Assembly: GCF_916858655.1 (NCBI RefSeq)
Contig: NZ_CAKASL010000001.1
Coordinates: forward strand, 248,001 to 312,000
DNA: 64,000 nt
Reading direction: 5' to 3'
Origin: Aeromicrobium sp. Leaf350
GTDB lineage: Bacteria; Actinomycetota; Actinomycetes; Propionibacteriales; Nocardioidaceae
The notes under the pieces are model-generated. The model had not been told where the DNA came from and ran no database searches. It saw only the letters and a list, made by a program, of their open reading frames with translations. A program made the translations under genes and the position numbers. Positions 52,020 to 61,189 of the stretch are shown here, in pieces (the stretch's first letter is position 1; each line of letters begins with the position of its first letter).

Positions 52020-53363
52020 ATGCGTCTCGTCACGGCTCCCCTGCTCGCCGTGACGGTGGGGCTCGTCCTGGCGGACTCGGCGATCGTGACGCTCGCGCTG
52101 CCGGAGATCCTGCACCACCTGGACGCCTCGGTCGGCCAGGTCGCGTGGGTGCTGATCGCCTACAACCTGGTGCTGGGGCTCGGAGCGGTGCCTGCCGCGC
52201 TGGCGTTCCGGCGCGCGGATCCGCGGATCTTCACCGCCGTCGGCATCGCGATGTTCGCGGGGGCCTCCGCCTGGTGCGCGTTCGCGGACTCGATCGAGGT
52301 GCTCATCGTCGCGCGGTGCGTGCAGGCCGTCGGCGGCGCGCTGGCGCTCGTGGGCTGCCTCGAGCAGCTGGTGGCCGAGCGCGGTGAGCGTCGCGGTGTC
52401 GGGTGGTGGGTCACCGCGGGCGTCATCGGCACGGCCGTCGGCCCGGTCGCGGGCGGACTCCTCACGCAGGCGATCTCGTGGCAGGCGATCTTCGTCGTGC
52501 AGGTGCCGTTCGCGGCCCTCGCCGTGCCGGCCGCCCTGGCCGTGCGCGCGGTTCCGCAGCAGGGCCCGGACCGTCACCGTCCCGCGATCCGCGCGAACCT
52601 GACCCTCGCCCTGCTGTCGGCCGCGCTCACTGCGGCGCTGTTCCTGCTCGTGCTGCTGCTGGTCGAGGGCTGGGGCCGCTCCCCCGCCACGGCCGCCCTG
52701 ACGGTGTCGGTCGTGCCCGTCGCCGCGATCGCCGCGCGTCCGCTGGCACGGCTCTTCCGGCCGCCGCCCGAGGTCGAGATTGCGGTCGGCTGCTTCCTCG
52801 TCGCCGGTGGCCTCGTGGGCCTCGCGATCCCGCCGTCGTCGAACCTGCTGTGGAGCGTCGCCCCGCAGGCGCTCGTGGGCCTCGGGCTGGGCCTGACGGT
52901 CGACCAGCTCACCTCGCGGGCGATGGACCTGCGCCTGCCGCGCTCGGAGCACGCCGCCTGGACGATCGGCGCACGACACGTCGGCGTCGTGCTGGGCCTG
53001 GCCGTCCTCACCCCGGTGTTCACGGCCGACCTGCAGGACGCGCAGGAGCCGGCGCAGGAGGCCATCACCTCGCTCGTGCTCGACTCACCGCTCATGCCGC
53101 AGGACAAGGTCTCCGTGGCCGAGGCGCTCGGCGGTGCGCTCGTGGACCAGCAGGGCCAGGTGCCCGAACTGGCTCCCGCGTTCGACCGCATCGACGTCGC
53201 CGCCGGCGAACAGCCAGCCCTCGACCAGCTCGAGCGCGACCTCGACGACCAGCTCGAGCGGGCCGCCACCCGCGCGTTCCGCGACTCGTTCCTGATCGGT
53301 GCTGGCCTCGCGCTCGCCGCCCTGCTGACCCTCGTGCCGCTGGGCCGCCGGAGGTCCTCGTGA
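52020..53363 (+). CDS. MFS transporter (DHA2-type drug/multidrug family)
   Basis: 447 aa, about twelve or more membrane segments. The start LVTAPLLAVTVGLVLADSAIVTLALPEI has the D-S-A-I/V-N-x-A-L-P-type motif C pattern of DHA2 exporters, and later GPVAGGLLTQAISWQAIFVVQVPFA fits the same family. A large soluble C-terminal segment (about residues 340-430) with charged residues is unusual. It is coupled by GTGA overlap to the next gene. The substrate cannot be named. Confidence 0.85.
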   Translation: MRLVTAPLLAVTVGLVLADSAIVTLALPEILHHLDASVGQVAWVLIAYNLVLGLGAVPAALAFRRADPRIFTAVGIAMFAGASAWCAFADSIEVLIVARCVQAVGGALALVGCLEQLVAERGERRGVGWWVTAGVIGTAVGPVAGGLLTQAISWQAIFVVQVPFAALAVPAALAVRAVPQQGPDRHRPAIRANLTLALLSAALTAALFLLVLLLVEGWGRSPATAALTVSVVPVAAIAARPLARLFRPPPEVEIAVGCFLVAGGLVGLAIPPSSNLLWSVAPQALVGLGLGLTVDQLTSRAMDLRLPRSEHAAWTIGARHVGVVLGLAVLTPVFTADLQDAQEPAQEAITSLVLDSPLMPQDKVSVAEALGGALVDQQGQVPELAPAFDRIDVAAGEQPALDQLERDLDDQLERAATRAFRDSFLIGAGLALAALLTLVPLGRRRSS

Positions 53364-53971
53364 ATGCCACCGCCCGCTGGGCCGGGCTGCCGGTGCTTGC
53401 ACTCGTTCTCGTGGCCCTGGTGGTCGGCGTGCAGCTCGGCAACGGCGGCGGCTCCTACGAGCCGCTGAAGCCGGCCGACCCGTGCGCCGAGCGCGAGGTG
53501 ACCTCCCGGGCCGAGGGCATCGAGGGGCTCACCGAGCAGCTCGTGCTCATCGGCATCGACGAGGCTGCCTGCACGCTCCAGGTCAGCCGCGAGGAGCTGA
53601 CGCTCGAGCTCGCCCGGCCCGGTGAACGCAACGACGCCCAGGTCGACGCGCTGCGCGACGGGCTGAAGACCGCCGTCACCCGCATGAAGGACGACGGCAC
53701 GCTCCCGCCGGCGTCCGCCCTCGTTGACGAGGCCCTCGAGTCCTCCGACCTGAACGGCTTCCTGAAGACCGCGATCCGCGCGCTGCCCGACGGCGTGATC
53801 GACGCTGCGCTCAAGACCGACGACGTGCTCACGCGCGCGATCGACAAGCTCGACCTGCGCGACCTGCTGGAGAACCTCACCAGCCAGGCCGACCTCGAGC
53901 AGCAGATCGGTGCCGCGGTCGAGGAGGCCGTGAAGGACTCCCTCCGCGACCGGCTTCGCAACCTGATCTGA
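53360..53971 (+). CDS. Membrane-anchored exported protein of unknown function
   Basis: 203 aa. An N-terminal helix (LPVLALVLVALVVGVQL) is followed by an extracytoplasmic domain with two cysteines (DPCAERE, EAACTLQVS), likely disulphide-bonded, and a strongly helical acidic C-terminus. The gene overlaps the MFS transporter gene, so it may be an accessory of that exporter. No family recognised. Confidence 0.65.
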   Translation: MNATARWAGLPVLALVLVALVVGVQLGNGGGSYEPLKPADPCAEREVTSRAEGIEGLTEQLVLIGIDEAACTLQVSREELTLELARPGERNDAQVDALRDGLKTAVTRMKDDGTLPPASALVDEALESSDLNGFLKTAIRALPDGVIDAALKTDDVLTRAIDKLDLRDLLENLTSQADLEQQIGAAVEEAVKDSLRDRLRNLI

Positions 53972-53976
53972 CGGCG

Positions 53977-54180
53977 CTACTTCTCGGACTCGCGGACGGC
54001 GGACCGAGCGCCGACGACCGCGAGGATGGCGACGAGCGCACAGACCAGCGAGAGCGGAAGGTCACCGGCTCGCCCGGTGAGGAAGGCGCCGACGGCAGCC
54101 ACCCCCGCGCACACGACCAGAGCCAGGGCGTTGAGCCGCAGGACGGTGCGCGCCCAGGGCGGACGGCGTCTCATCGGCAC
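53977..54180 (-). CDS. Small two-TM membrane protein
   Basis: 67 aa. A basic N-terminus (MRRRPPWARTVLR) is followed by two hydrophobic helices (LNALALVVCAGVAAVGAFL and LPLSLVCALVAILAVVGA). Its start is 4 bp past the stop of the hydrolase gene upstream, so both are probably one transcript. It converges on the exported-protein gene with a 5-bp gap. Confidence 0.65.
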   Translation of the reverse strand: MPMRRRPPWARTVLRLNALALVVCAGVAAVGAFLTGRAGDLPLSLVCALVAILAVVGARSAVRESEK

Positions 54181-54184
54181 GGGC

Positions 54185-54994
54185 TCACCCCGCCGTTGCG
54201 CGGACCGCGGCGATCCAGCCCGACAGGAGGGCCCGAGCCTGGTCCGGCTGGTCGAGGTGGACGTTGTGGCCCGCGCGGTCGAGGACGGCGTAGGTCGCGT
54301 GTGGCAGAGAATCGGCCAGGGCGCGCTGGTCCTCGAACCCGACCACCGCGTCCTGCCGCCCGGCCACGACGAGCACCGGGCGGTCGAACCCGGCGAGTCG
54401 AGCGTCCGGATGGGGAACCAGCTCGTAGCGCCGGCCCAGTCGATCCATCGCGCGTTCGTCAGCAGCCCGGATGCCCGGCAGCACCGCGGCGCGGAAGCGG
54501 TCCCAGTCCGCAGGCGACTGGACGACCGCCATCTCAGCGTAGTCGGCCGCGTCGTCCGGGTCGAGCGAGGCGAGCAGGTCTGGATCCTCCGTCAGCACGA
54601 CCTGGGGAGGCAGCGTGCGGCGCGAGGCGACCGGGTCCACGACGGGAGCGAACAGCGCCAGTCCGAGGCACTGCTGCGGTCGGCGGACGGCGAGGTCGCG
54701 GGCGAGGAGCCCGCCCATCGAGCTCCCGACGACGGCGAACGGCCGATCACCCAGCAGCGACGACGCGGCGCCGTCCACCCAGTCGGCCAGCTCGGGGAGA
54801 CCGCCCGGCTCGTCCAGCGCGGCTGTCCTCCCGAATCCCGGGAGGTCGAGGTGGAGGCGCTGCCAGCCGCCGGCGGCCTCGAACGCGGGGTCGAGGTCGA
54901 GGAGGATCCGGTGGTCGACACCGTTGCCGTGGATGAATAGCACTGGCGTGCCGGATCCGCGCTCGACCACGTGGGGAACGGGACTCACGGCCAT
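54185..54994 (-). CDS. Alpha/beta-fold hydrolase
   Basis: 269 aa. HGNGVDHR is the oxyanion region, the nucleophile elbow is GSSMGG (VVGSSMGGLLARDLA), and the catalytic acid and histidine fall in GRQDAVV and DRAGHNVHLDQP. This complete Ser-Asp-His set marks a serine hydrolase of the esterase/haloperoxidase-like type. The substrate is unknown. Start ATG at 54994, divergent from the VOC gene at 55064. Confidence 0.88.
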   Translation of the reverse strand: MAVSPVPHVVERGSGTPVLFIHGNGVDHRILLDLDPAFEAAGGWQRLHLDLPGFGRTAALDEPGGLPELADWVDGAASSLLGDRPFAVVGSSMGGLLARDLAVRRPQQCLGLALFAPVVDPVASRRTLPPQVVLTEDPDLLASLDPDDAADYAEMAVVQSPADWDRFRAAVLPGIRAADERAMDRLGRRYELVPHPDARLAGFDRPVLVVAGRQDAVVGFEDQRALADSLPHATYAVLDRAGHNVHLDQPDQARALLSGWIAAVRATAG

Positions 54995-55063
54995 GCACCC
55001 AGCATGCAGGACCCGGGCACGCGGATCCCTCGACGTGGCCCCCTCGGATGTTTCACTCGAGTC

Positions 55064-55408
55064 ATGAAGGTGGAGCGTGTCGTCCCGAACCTGGTGGTGA
55101 GCGACCTCGAGGTCGCCGTCCGTCAGCACACGGAGACGCTCGGCCTGCGCGTGGTGATGGACCACGGCTGGATCGTCACGCTCTCCGACGACGCCGGACA
55201 CCAGCTGAGCCTCATGACGGCCGACGCGACGGCGCCCGTGAACCCCGACGTCTCGGTCTTCGTCGACGACGTCCACGAGGCGCTGTCCTCCGCGATCGAG
55301 GCCGGCGTCGAGATCGTGCACCCCCTGACTTTCGAGCCGTGGGGCGTCACGCGGTTCTTCTACCGCGACGCGTCAGGGCGCGTGGTCAACGTCGGCACGC
55401 ACACCTGA
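55064..55408 (+). CDS. VOC-superfamily protein
   Basis: 114 aa. VVPNLVVSDLEVAVRQHTETLGLRVVMD and SVFVDDVHEALSSAIEAGVEIVHP...GVTRFFYRDASGRVVNVG show the VOC fold with paired modules. It resembles glyoxalase/dioxygenase-type proteins; the substrate is unknown. It shares a 69-bp divergent promoter region with the hydrolase. Confidence 0.82.
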   Translation: MKVERVVPNLVVSDLEVAVRQHTETLGLRVVMDHGWIVTLSDDAGHQLSLMTADATAPVNPDVSVFVDDVHEALSSAIEAGVEIVHPLTFEPWGVTRFFYRDASGRVVNVGTHT

Positions 55409-55423
55409 CGCGGGGTCCGCATC

Positions 55424-55681
55424 TCAGACGACGGGCTCGTCGCCGTCCTCGTCGTCGTCTGACTCGAGCGACCACTTCAGCTGGAACTCGACCTCTTCCT
55501 CGTCCTCGCCGCGCTCGTGCTCGATCGAGAACTCCGCCCGCGCCGGCACGCGGAAGCGCTCGCCGGCGATCTGGATGCGGAAGGACGAGCCGGTCTCCAG
55601 CGCGTCGGCCAGGCGCCGCAGCTTGGCCACGACGTCCTCGGTCTTGTAGATCTTCTCGACGTCACGCTCGGGCTTGGCCAT
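55424..55681 (-). CDS. Amphi-Trp domain protein
   Basis: 85 aa. KPERDVEKIYKTEDVVAKLRRLADALETGSSFRI...RFRVPARAEFSIEHERGEDEEEVEFQLKW is the amphi-Trp pattern: amphipathic strands with alternating charged residues, a helix and the closing W. The acidic tail DDDEDGD is typical. The role is unknown. The ATG is at 55681. Confidence 0.85.
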   Translation of the reverse strand: MAKPERDVEKIYKTEDVVAKLRRLADALETGSSFRIQIAGERFRVPARAEFSIEHERGEDEEEVEFQLKWSLESDDDEDGDEPVV

Positions 55682-55772
55682 GAGTGCCTGCTCTCGTGAG
55701 GGCGCCGTCGAACCGGCACCGGTTGAGGCCGACGGTAGCCACAGGAGCCACACAGCGGCGCCCTGGCGGACC

Positions 55773-57872
55773 TCAGACGACGGAGGCGTCGGGATGCAGG
55801 CGGACGGCCACGATGGCGACGTCGTCCTGCGGCGAGCCGGGCAGCATCCGCTCCAGCACCTCGTCGAGGGCGCCGTCGAGCTCCACTCCCTCGGCCACCA
55901 GCTCAGCCAGCACGCTGGCGAGCCGCGAGATGCCCGCGTCGAGGTCCTCGCCGCGACGCTCCACGAGGCCGTCGGTGTAGAGCAGCACGGTGGCGCCGAG
56001 CGGGAGGGTGATCACGGCCTCCGTGCGCTCGGTGTCGGGGAAGAGACCGAGCAGCAGGTTCGTGTCGGTTCCCCAGAGCTCGCGAACCTCGACGTCGTCG
56101 GTCGTGAGGTCGGCCGCGTCGCGGGCGATCGCCACCAGGGGCGGCGGGTGCCCGGCGTTCGACCAGCGCAGGCGCGTCAGGCCCTCGGCCCGCTCAGCGG
56201 GAGTCTGCTCGAAGCGCGCCATCACGACGCTCGCCGTGGTGTCGACCTGCAGCCCCGCCAGCACGTCGTCGACCCGCCGCAGCACGTCGGCGGGGCCTTC
56301 GTTGGTCGTCATCGCGATGCCACGCAGCAGCGAGCGGACCTGGCCCATCGCCGCCGCGGCGGCCGTGTCGTGGCCGACGACGTCGCCGATGACGACGTTG
56401 GTCGAGCCACCCGGCTGCACGAACGAGTCGTACCAGTCGCCGCCGACCTGCGCGACGTCTGCGGCGGGCTCGTAGCGCACGACGACGTGGAGGTAGTCCG
56501 GCTCCGGCGGCTCGGTCAGCATGCTGCGCTGCAGGGCCTCCGCGAGGTCGCGCTGCTCGGTGAACGCGCGGGCGTTGCCCAGTGCCATGCCGGCGCGACC
56601 GCCGACGTCGCGCAGGAGGTCGAGGTCGTCGGGTCCGAACGGGGGCCGCTGGTCGGAGCGGAACATCGTCAGCAGTCCGTTGGCCTGACCCTGGCCGCGC
56701 AGCGGCATGATGACCGCCGACTCCGGGGCGAGCTGCTGGTAGAGGTCGCGCGCTAGCCCGGGCTCGAGCACGGCGCTGATCGCTGCGGTCGCGTCGCGCT
56801 CGATGAGGATCGGCTCGCTGCCTTGCAGGGCCCGGAACAGGAAGGCGTCGTCGCGGAGGGCCGGCAGGCGCGTCTCCGCGTACTGCTCCACGAGGGACTC
56901 CTGGGCCGGGTCGACGTGCCAGGCACCGATGTCGCGCAGGTCGCGCCGTGTCACCTCCGCCCCGCGCGGGCCGTCGACGATCGTGACGATGCACCAGTCC
57001 GCGATCTCGGGCACCAGCAGGCCGGCCAGACGGGTGACGCCCACCTCGGGATCCATCGTGTCGGTGAGCGCCTCGGTCACCGCGGCGAGCATGGAGCTGC
57101 GGCGTGCGTGCCGCTCGAGCGCCTGCTGCGTCGCGCGGCGCTCGGTGATGTCGAGGAAGTAGACCGACAGGCCGTCGGGCGTGGGCCAGGCGCGGATCTC
57201 GTACCAGTCGTCGAGCGGCGGCGGGTAGTACGCCTCGAACGAGACGGGCTCGTGGGTCTCGGCGGCGCGGCGGTAGCTGGTCTCGAACTCGGTGCCGACG
57301 GCGTCGGGGAACAGCTCCCAGATCACGTGGCCGACCGGATCGGTGCTGACTCCGCCCAGGAGGCGCTGCGCCGTGGGGTTGACGTAGGTGAAGCGCCAGT
57401 CGCGGTTGAGGGCGAAGAACGCGGTCGGCATGGCCTCCAGCACCTTGAAGGCGCGGGTGTCCTCGTCGGATCCGGTACCGCTGGCGATGGCGGCACCGAC
57501 GACCCGCGTGGACGTGCCGTCGGGGCCGGCGAAGGCGCGGCCGCTGGCCCGAATCCACCGGTCCTGCCCGCCGGGCAGGGTGATGCGGTACTCGGCCTCG
57601 TACTCCCCCACCGTGTCGACGGCGAAGGCGAGCGCGCGGGAGACGCGGTCGCGGTCGTCGGGGTGGACGTACTCGGTGAAGCCCTCGATCGTCCCCGCGA
57701 ACGAGGCGCGGTCGCGGCCGAACAGCGCGAGCAGCCGGTCGTCCCAGACGAGCGCGCCCGTCGTGAGGTCCCAGTCGAAGACCCCGACCCCGGCAGCGTC
57801 GACGGCGAGCTCGAGCCACGGGGTGACGTCCGCGTCGGCGCCGTCGAACGGCGTCGGCTCGTCTCCCGGCAT
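55773..57872 (-). CDS. PAS-PAS-GAF-SpoIIE-type serine phosphatase
   Basis: 699 aa. Two PAS domains (residues about 25-130, and about 145-260 with FALNRDWRFTYVNPTAQRLLG) are followed by a GAF domain (about 270-440) and a C-terminal PP2C-like SpoIIE domain with VGGDWYDSF, VIGDVVGHD, TLLYTDGLVER-type and PQDDVAIVAVRL motifs. It would dephosphorylate an anti-anti-sigma factor in response to a signal. The divergent anti-sigma-type ATPase (58089) is a probable partner. ATG 57872 is chosen for a GGTGGAG site just upstream. Confidence 0.88.
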   Translation of the reverse strand: MPGDEPTPFDGADADVTPWLELAVDAAGVGVFDWDLTTGALVWDDRLLALFGRDRASFAGTIEGFTEYVHPDDRDRVSRALAFAVDTVGEYEAEYRITLPGGQDRWIRASGRAFAGPDGTSTRVVGAAIASGTGSDEDTRAFKVLEAMPTAFFALNRDWRFTYVNPTAQRLLGGVSTDPVGHVIWELFPDAVGTEFETSYRRAAETHEPVSFEAYYPPPLDDWYEIRAWPTPDGLSVYFLDITERRATQQALERHARRSSMLAAVTEALTDTMDPEVGVTRLAGLLVPEIADWCIVTIVDGPRGAEVTRRDLRDIGAWHVDPAQESLVEQYAETRLPALRDDAFLFRALQGSEPILIERDATAAISAVLEPGLARDLYQQLAPESAVIMPLRGQGQANGLLTMFRSDQRPPFGPDDLDLLRDVGGRAGMALGNARAFTEQRDLAEALQRSMLTEPPEPDYLHVVVRYEPAADVAQVGGDWYDSFVQPGGSTNVVIGDVVGHDTAAAAAMGQVRSLLRGIAMTTNEGPADVLRRVDDVLAGLQVDTTASVVMARFEQTPAERAEGLTRLRWSNAGHPPPLVAIARDAADLTTDDVEVRELWGTDTNLLLGLFPDTERTEAVITLPLGATVLLYTDGLVERRGEDLDAGISRLASVLAELVAEGVELDGALDEVLERMLPGSPQDDVAIVAVRLHPDASVV

Positions 57873-58088
57873 CCTGCGCTCCACCTCGAGGTCTCTGCGG
57901 TCGTCGAGGTGCGCTGCGCCGCCCCCCGCACCGCCGTTCCCCGGGCGGTGATTGGGGCGAGCCTATCGCCGCGCGGGCCCCGATCCGCGGGCGGACGCTG
58001 CGCGACTTCGGGCCTGGCCGCGCAGATCGCGCCGACCCCGCCTAGTCTTGCCGCGACGGGACCGGCAGGCGCGGGGCGAGGAGCACGG

Positions 58089-58484
58089 GTGAGCGATACG
58101 GAAGTGACGCAGCTCCCGTTCGCGTCCACGTCGCTGCGGGCCGCACGGCACCAGCTCCTGACGTTCCTGGCCGAGCACGACGTGCCGAAGCCCACCGCCG
58201 ACGACGTGCTTCTCGTGCTCGGTGAGATGGCGGCGAATGCCGTCCGACATGGAGCGCCTCGCCACGACGGGACCTTCGAGGCGCGGTGGTCCCTCGCTCA
58301 CGGCAGCATCAGCCTGAGCGTGGAGGACGGTGGGCAGGGCGGACACCTCGAGCCGACGCAGGCCGCCGACACCGCGACGTCGGGCCGCGGCCTGGCGATC
58401 ATCGACCGCCTCGCCGAACGCTGGTGGATCGAGCGCGACGGTGGCACGCGCGTGTGTGCGGTGCTCCCGCTGCGGACGGTCTGA
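58089..58484 (+). CDS. Anti-sigma-type ATP-binding protein (RsbW/SpoIIAB-like HATPase)
   Basis: 131 aa. The N-box is EMAANAVRHG, the G1-box is VEDGGQGG and the G2-box is GRGLAIIDRLAERW. The HATPase_c fold at this length is that of RsbW-like regulators, kinases that bind a sigma or anti-sigma partner. The TAGTCT box (near 58040-58045) and GAGGAG site support expression. No anti-anti-sigma (STAS) gene is visible, so its target is encoded elsewhere. Divergent from the SpoIIE-type phosphatase. Confidence 0.85.
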   Translation: MSDTEVTQLPFASTSLRAARHQLLTFLAEHDVPKPTADDVLLVLGEMAANAVRHGAPRHDGTFEARWSLAHGSISLSVEDGGQGGHLEPTQAADTATSGRGLAIIDRLAERWWIERDGGTRVCAVLPLRTV

Positions 58485-58492
58485 GTCGCCCG

Positions 58493-59347
58493 CTATCCGG
58501 CGACGCGGATCGTCCCCGGCGACAGGCGACGGGGCGGCGGCGGCACCCAGTCGTCCGATGACGCGATCAGCCGAGCGATCTCCGCGTGGTCGACCGCGAG
58601 GAAGTCGGTCGTCAGCACGCGCCGCTCCCCCTCGGGCTTGAAGCCGAGAAGGTCCAGCTCCGGCCTGTCGATATCGGTCACGACCTCGGTGATGCCGGTC
58701 CAGGCAGCCTCGTGCGCCAGGACCTCGCAGAGGTTCAGACCGACGGTCACGGGCAGGCCCGGAACGGTCTCGCAGAAGTCGATCTCGGCCCGCGTGTCGC
58801 TGACCCGCACGACGGCGGCGTGCCCCACGTAGGGCGAGCCGGTCGAGTTGTTCACGTAGACCCGGTTCCAGGAGATCAGGTCGCCCGAGGCGCGCAGCTC
58901 TTGCACGCGGGTGGTGTCGAAGCCGTCTCGCTCGAAGAACTTCAGGGCGCCCCAGGCCTCGCCGTCCGGCGGAACTATGGATAGGTAGAACCTGCGGTCC
59001 CACGCCTGGCGCTCGAGCAGCTCGATCACGCCGCCCTCGCGGATCTTCCGCGCGGCTCCGACGACGATGCCCGTGCCGGTGAGCTCGGCAAGGTAGGTCA
59101 GCGCGTCGCTGGCCCAGGCGTCCACCGTGTCCGGGTACTCGTCGTACTCGCTCTCGGGTCCGAATCCGATCGCCAGCAGCCACGGATACCGCTTCCACCG
59201 GAACGTCACCAGCACGTCGTCCTCGCGCGCCGTCACGTCGCGGACGCCGATCTCCCGCTCGAGATTCGGCGCGGTGGGCTTCTCGAACCTGCCGATGCGG
59301 CGAATAGCTTGCGCCATCTCCGCCGTGGTCCACCGCGACTCGTGCAT
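58493..59347 (-). CDS. Hypothetical protein (284 aa)
   Basis: 284 aa, not recognised. It looks soluble and mixed alpha/beta, with no signal peptide or membrane segment. Several aromatic/acidic stretches (YLAELTGTGIVVGAARKIREGGVIELL) and a C-terminal PPPPRR tail are visible. ATG at 59347 is used; a GTG at 59362 is possible. It opens the run of small uncharacterised genes that leads to the defence region. Confidence 0.5.
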   Translation of the reverse strand: MHESRWTTAEMAQAIRRIGRFEKPTAPNLEREIGVRDVTAREDDVLVTFRWKRYPWLLAIGFGPESEYDEYPDTVDAWASDALTYLAELTGTGIVVGAARKIREGGVIELLERQAWDRRFYLSIVPPDGEAWGALKFFERDGFDTTRVQELRASGDLISWNRVYVNNSTGSPYVGHAAVVRVSDTRAEIDFCETVPGLPVTVGLNLCEVLAHEAAWTGITEVVTDIDRPELDLLGFKPEGERRVLTTDFLAVDHAEIARLIASSDDWVPPPPRRLSPGTIRVAG

Positions 59348-59404
59348 GAGGGATGTTTGCACGGGTGCGTGCTAGGCGCGGTCGCTTCGCACCGAATCGC
59401 ACGG

Positions 59405-59707
59405 CTATCCGCGGTGGCGTGCCCACATCTGCTCGAACTCCTCGGCGCTGATCTCGACTCCCGAGAACTGCGGGTCCGCGTTGATCTCATCGAGCGACGG
59501 AGTGGCCACGGACGCGAGGGACGTCGCCTGCCGGTCCTGGTCGTCGACCGAGTCGGAGGTCTGCGCAGAACCGTCCGCCCAGACGTCGACCTTGCGCACC
59601 TCGAGCCGCCCGGCATCGAGCGCGCTGTGGAGCAGCACCGGGTACTCGTCGTTCTCGTGGCGCCACTCCACTCGCAGGAACGTCGTCTCGGCTGCGTCGC
59701 TAGTCAC
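59405..59707 (-). CDS. Hypothetical acidic protein (100 aa)
   Basis: 100 aa, unrecognised. It is acidic, with EVRKVDVWADG and EISAEEFEQMWARHRG at the end, resembling small DUF6881-type immunity-like proteins. Its GTG overlaps the stop of the larger gene upstream by 4 bp, so the two are translationally coupled. Function is unknown. Confidence 0.55.
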   Translation of the reverse strand: MTSDAAETTFLRVEWRHENDEYPVLLHSALDAGRLEVRKVDVWADGSAQTSDSVDDQDRQATSLASVATPSLDEINADPQFSGVEISAEEFEQMWARHRG

Positions 59708-60654
59708 CAGAGCAGCTCGGCTTCGCCGATCGTGAGGTGCGGACGTCCCGACGCCCACTCCTCCAGGAACTGCGCGAGGGCGTGGTCCGACCCGGCGAGG
59801 CCGAGCCGCAGGGTGTCACTGACTGCCGGCGGGTGGTGGTGAGCGGGGTCAGACGGCCCGTGCGAGCAGTCGCTGCAGAGCATGCGCATCGATGACCAGT
59901 CGTCGGCCCCGACCTCGTGGCGGTAGGCGATCTCGCCCACCGCATCCCAATCGGCCTGACCGGCGTTCTCGACCGCGACCTGCCAGGTGCTCGTGCCCGA
60001 GCTCTCCAGCCGTTCGATCTCGTCGAACACGCTTACCTCCGCGCCGCCGAGACGACGTGACCCCTTGGGCTCGCCGTCGTGGAGCAGGACGTCGCCGAAC
60101 CGGTGTCCTGACTCTGGCATCGGCACGCTGACGATCACGGCGTGCGCCGGGCTCAGCCGACGGCACCACACGACCTCCGTCACGCCGAAGTCGGGCAGCA
60201 CCTGGTGCGGCAGCGACGGACGATCCGGGTTGAGCCGGATCGGAGCGGTGCCGAACGATGCGTCGATCGGTCCCTCCCCCTCGGCCAGTCCCGATACCCC
60301 GAAGCGGGTCCACGCGTATCGCGCGGTGGCCCAGTCGCCCAGCGCCGTGGCGGCGATGGCGAGGTTCCAGGCGGCCGGGTTCACACCCTCGAACTCCTCG
60401 ACCTGGCGCTCCCCGTACAGCTGGTCGGCACGGCGGTTGCGCTCGAGCGACGTCACCCAGTCGCGGCGTGCCTTCGAGTAGAGACCTGCCTGGAACCACC
60501 CCATGAACGACTCGGGCAGCCGCTGCGTCATCTCCTCCGCCAGCTCCCCCGCGCGAGCGGCGTCCCCGGCATCATCGGCGGCCTGCCACTCGGCACCGAT
60601 CTTGTCGGGCGCTCGCTCGTCGTCCTGAGGACGCTTCCCGCCGAACAGCCCCAT
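59704..60654 (-). CDS. Hypothetical protein with TPR-like N-terminus
   Basis: 316 aa, unrecognised. MGLFGGKRPQDDERAPDK is followed by helical repeats (AARAGELAEEMTQRLPESFMGWFQAGLYSKARRDWVTSLERN and AAWNLAIAATALGDWATARYAW), which look like TPR-type helices, then a beta-rich half with SVPMPESGHRFGDVLLHDG and two histidine/cysteine clusters (MLCSDCSHG, PAHHHPP) that may bind metal. Coupled to the acidic 100-aa gene. Confidence 0.55.
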   Translation of the reverse strand: MGLFGGKRPQDDERAPDKIGAEWQAADDAGDAARAGELAEEMTQRLPESFMGWFQAGLYSKARRDWVTSLERNRRADQLYGERQVEEFEGVNPAAWNLAIAATALGDWATARYAWTRFGVSGLAEGEGPIDASFGTAPIRLNPDRPSLPHQVLPDFGVTEVVWCRRLSPAHAVIVSVPMPESGHRFGDVLLHDGEPKGSRRLGGAEVSVFDEIERLESSGTSTWQVAVENAGQADWDAVGEIAYRHEVGADDWSSMRMLCSDCSHGPSDPAHHHPPAVSDTLRLGLAGSDHALAQFLEEWASGRPHLTIGEAELLW

Positions 60655-60763
60655 GCGAGCAGTCTGCACGATTTCGGGTCCATGGTTGCGGCCACTCGGG
60701 CAACTGCAGGCGCCCGCCGCCGCGACGGTCGATTTCGTCGGTCCGTCCGACGACGATGACGCC

Positions 60764-61072
60764 ATGGCAGATGAGGAGCTGATCAGATCCGTATCCGACC
60801 TCGCCGTCTCGCTACGGACAGGTGCCGGGATCGACGAATCTCGAGTGGATGCGTTCCGATCCGCTCTCGCTGCGGCGAGCGAAGGCTGGGGCCGCGACGA
60901 CGGTCTGATCCCCGCGGCAACCGTGGGCGCACTCCTCGAGCTGTATCCCGCCGTTGCCGGAAGCGCCGGCATCTACGCCGACGAGGTCGAGCAGATAGTG
61001 CTGCGCCTCGCAGAATCACTGCTCGACGAGGTCCTCGCCGTCCTTGCCCGACACACGCAGGCGACGTCATGA
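60764..61072 (+). CDS. Hypothetical protein (102 aa)
   Basis: 102 aa, mainly helical, unrecognised. RTGAGIDESRVDAFRSALAAAS and VEQIVLRLAESLLDEVLAVL suggest an amphipathic bundle. The ATG at 60764 is preferred over one at 60653, which would overlap the divergent gene's start. No ribosome site is clear, so expression is uncertain. Confidence 0.4.
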   Translation: MADEELIRSVSDLAVSLRTGAGIDESRVDAFRSALAAASEGWGRDDGLIPAATVGALLELYPAVAGSAGIYADEVEQIVLRLAESLLDEVLAVLARHTQATS

Positions 61073-61189
61073 CCCGTCCCTCGGCAAGAATGCTCGCCGA
61101 GGACCTCCCGCGTGCAGCATGTTCGCGACTGTCTAGCTGAGGTTCTCCGAGCTCCGCCGACAAACTTTCCGCACCCGACGATTCGGACC

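Noticed and set aside
57940-57965. A lone GGGCGGTGATTGGGGCG segment resembling a unit of the nested palindromes
   Set aside because: It has a GCGGTGA core, but there is no inverted partner at the expected spacing and it lies between divergent, not convergent, genes.
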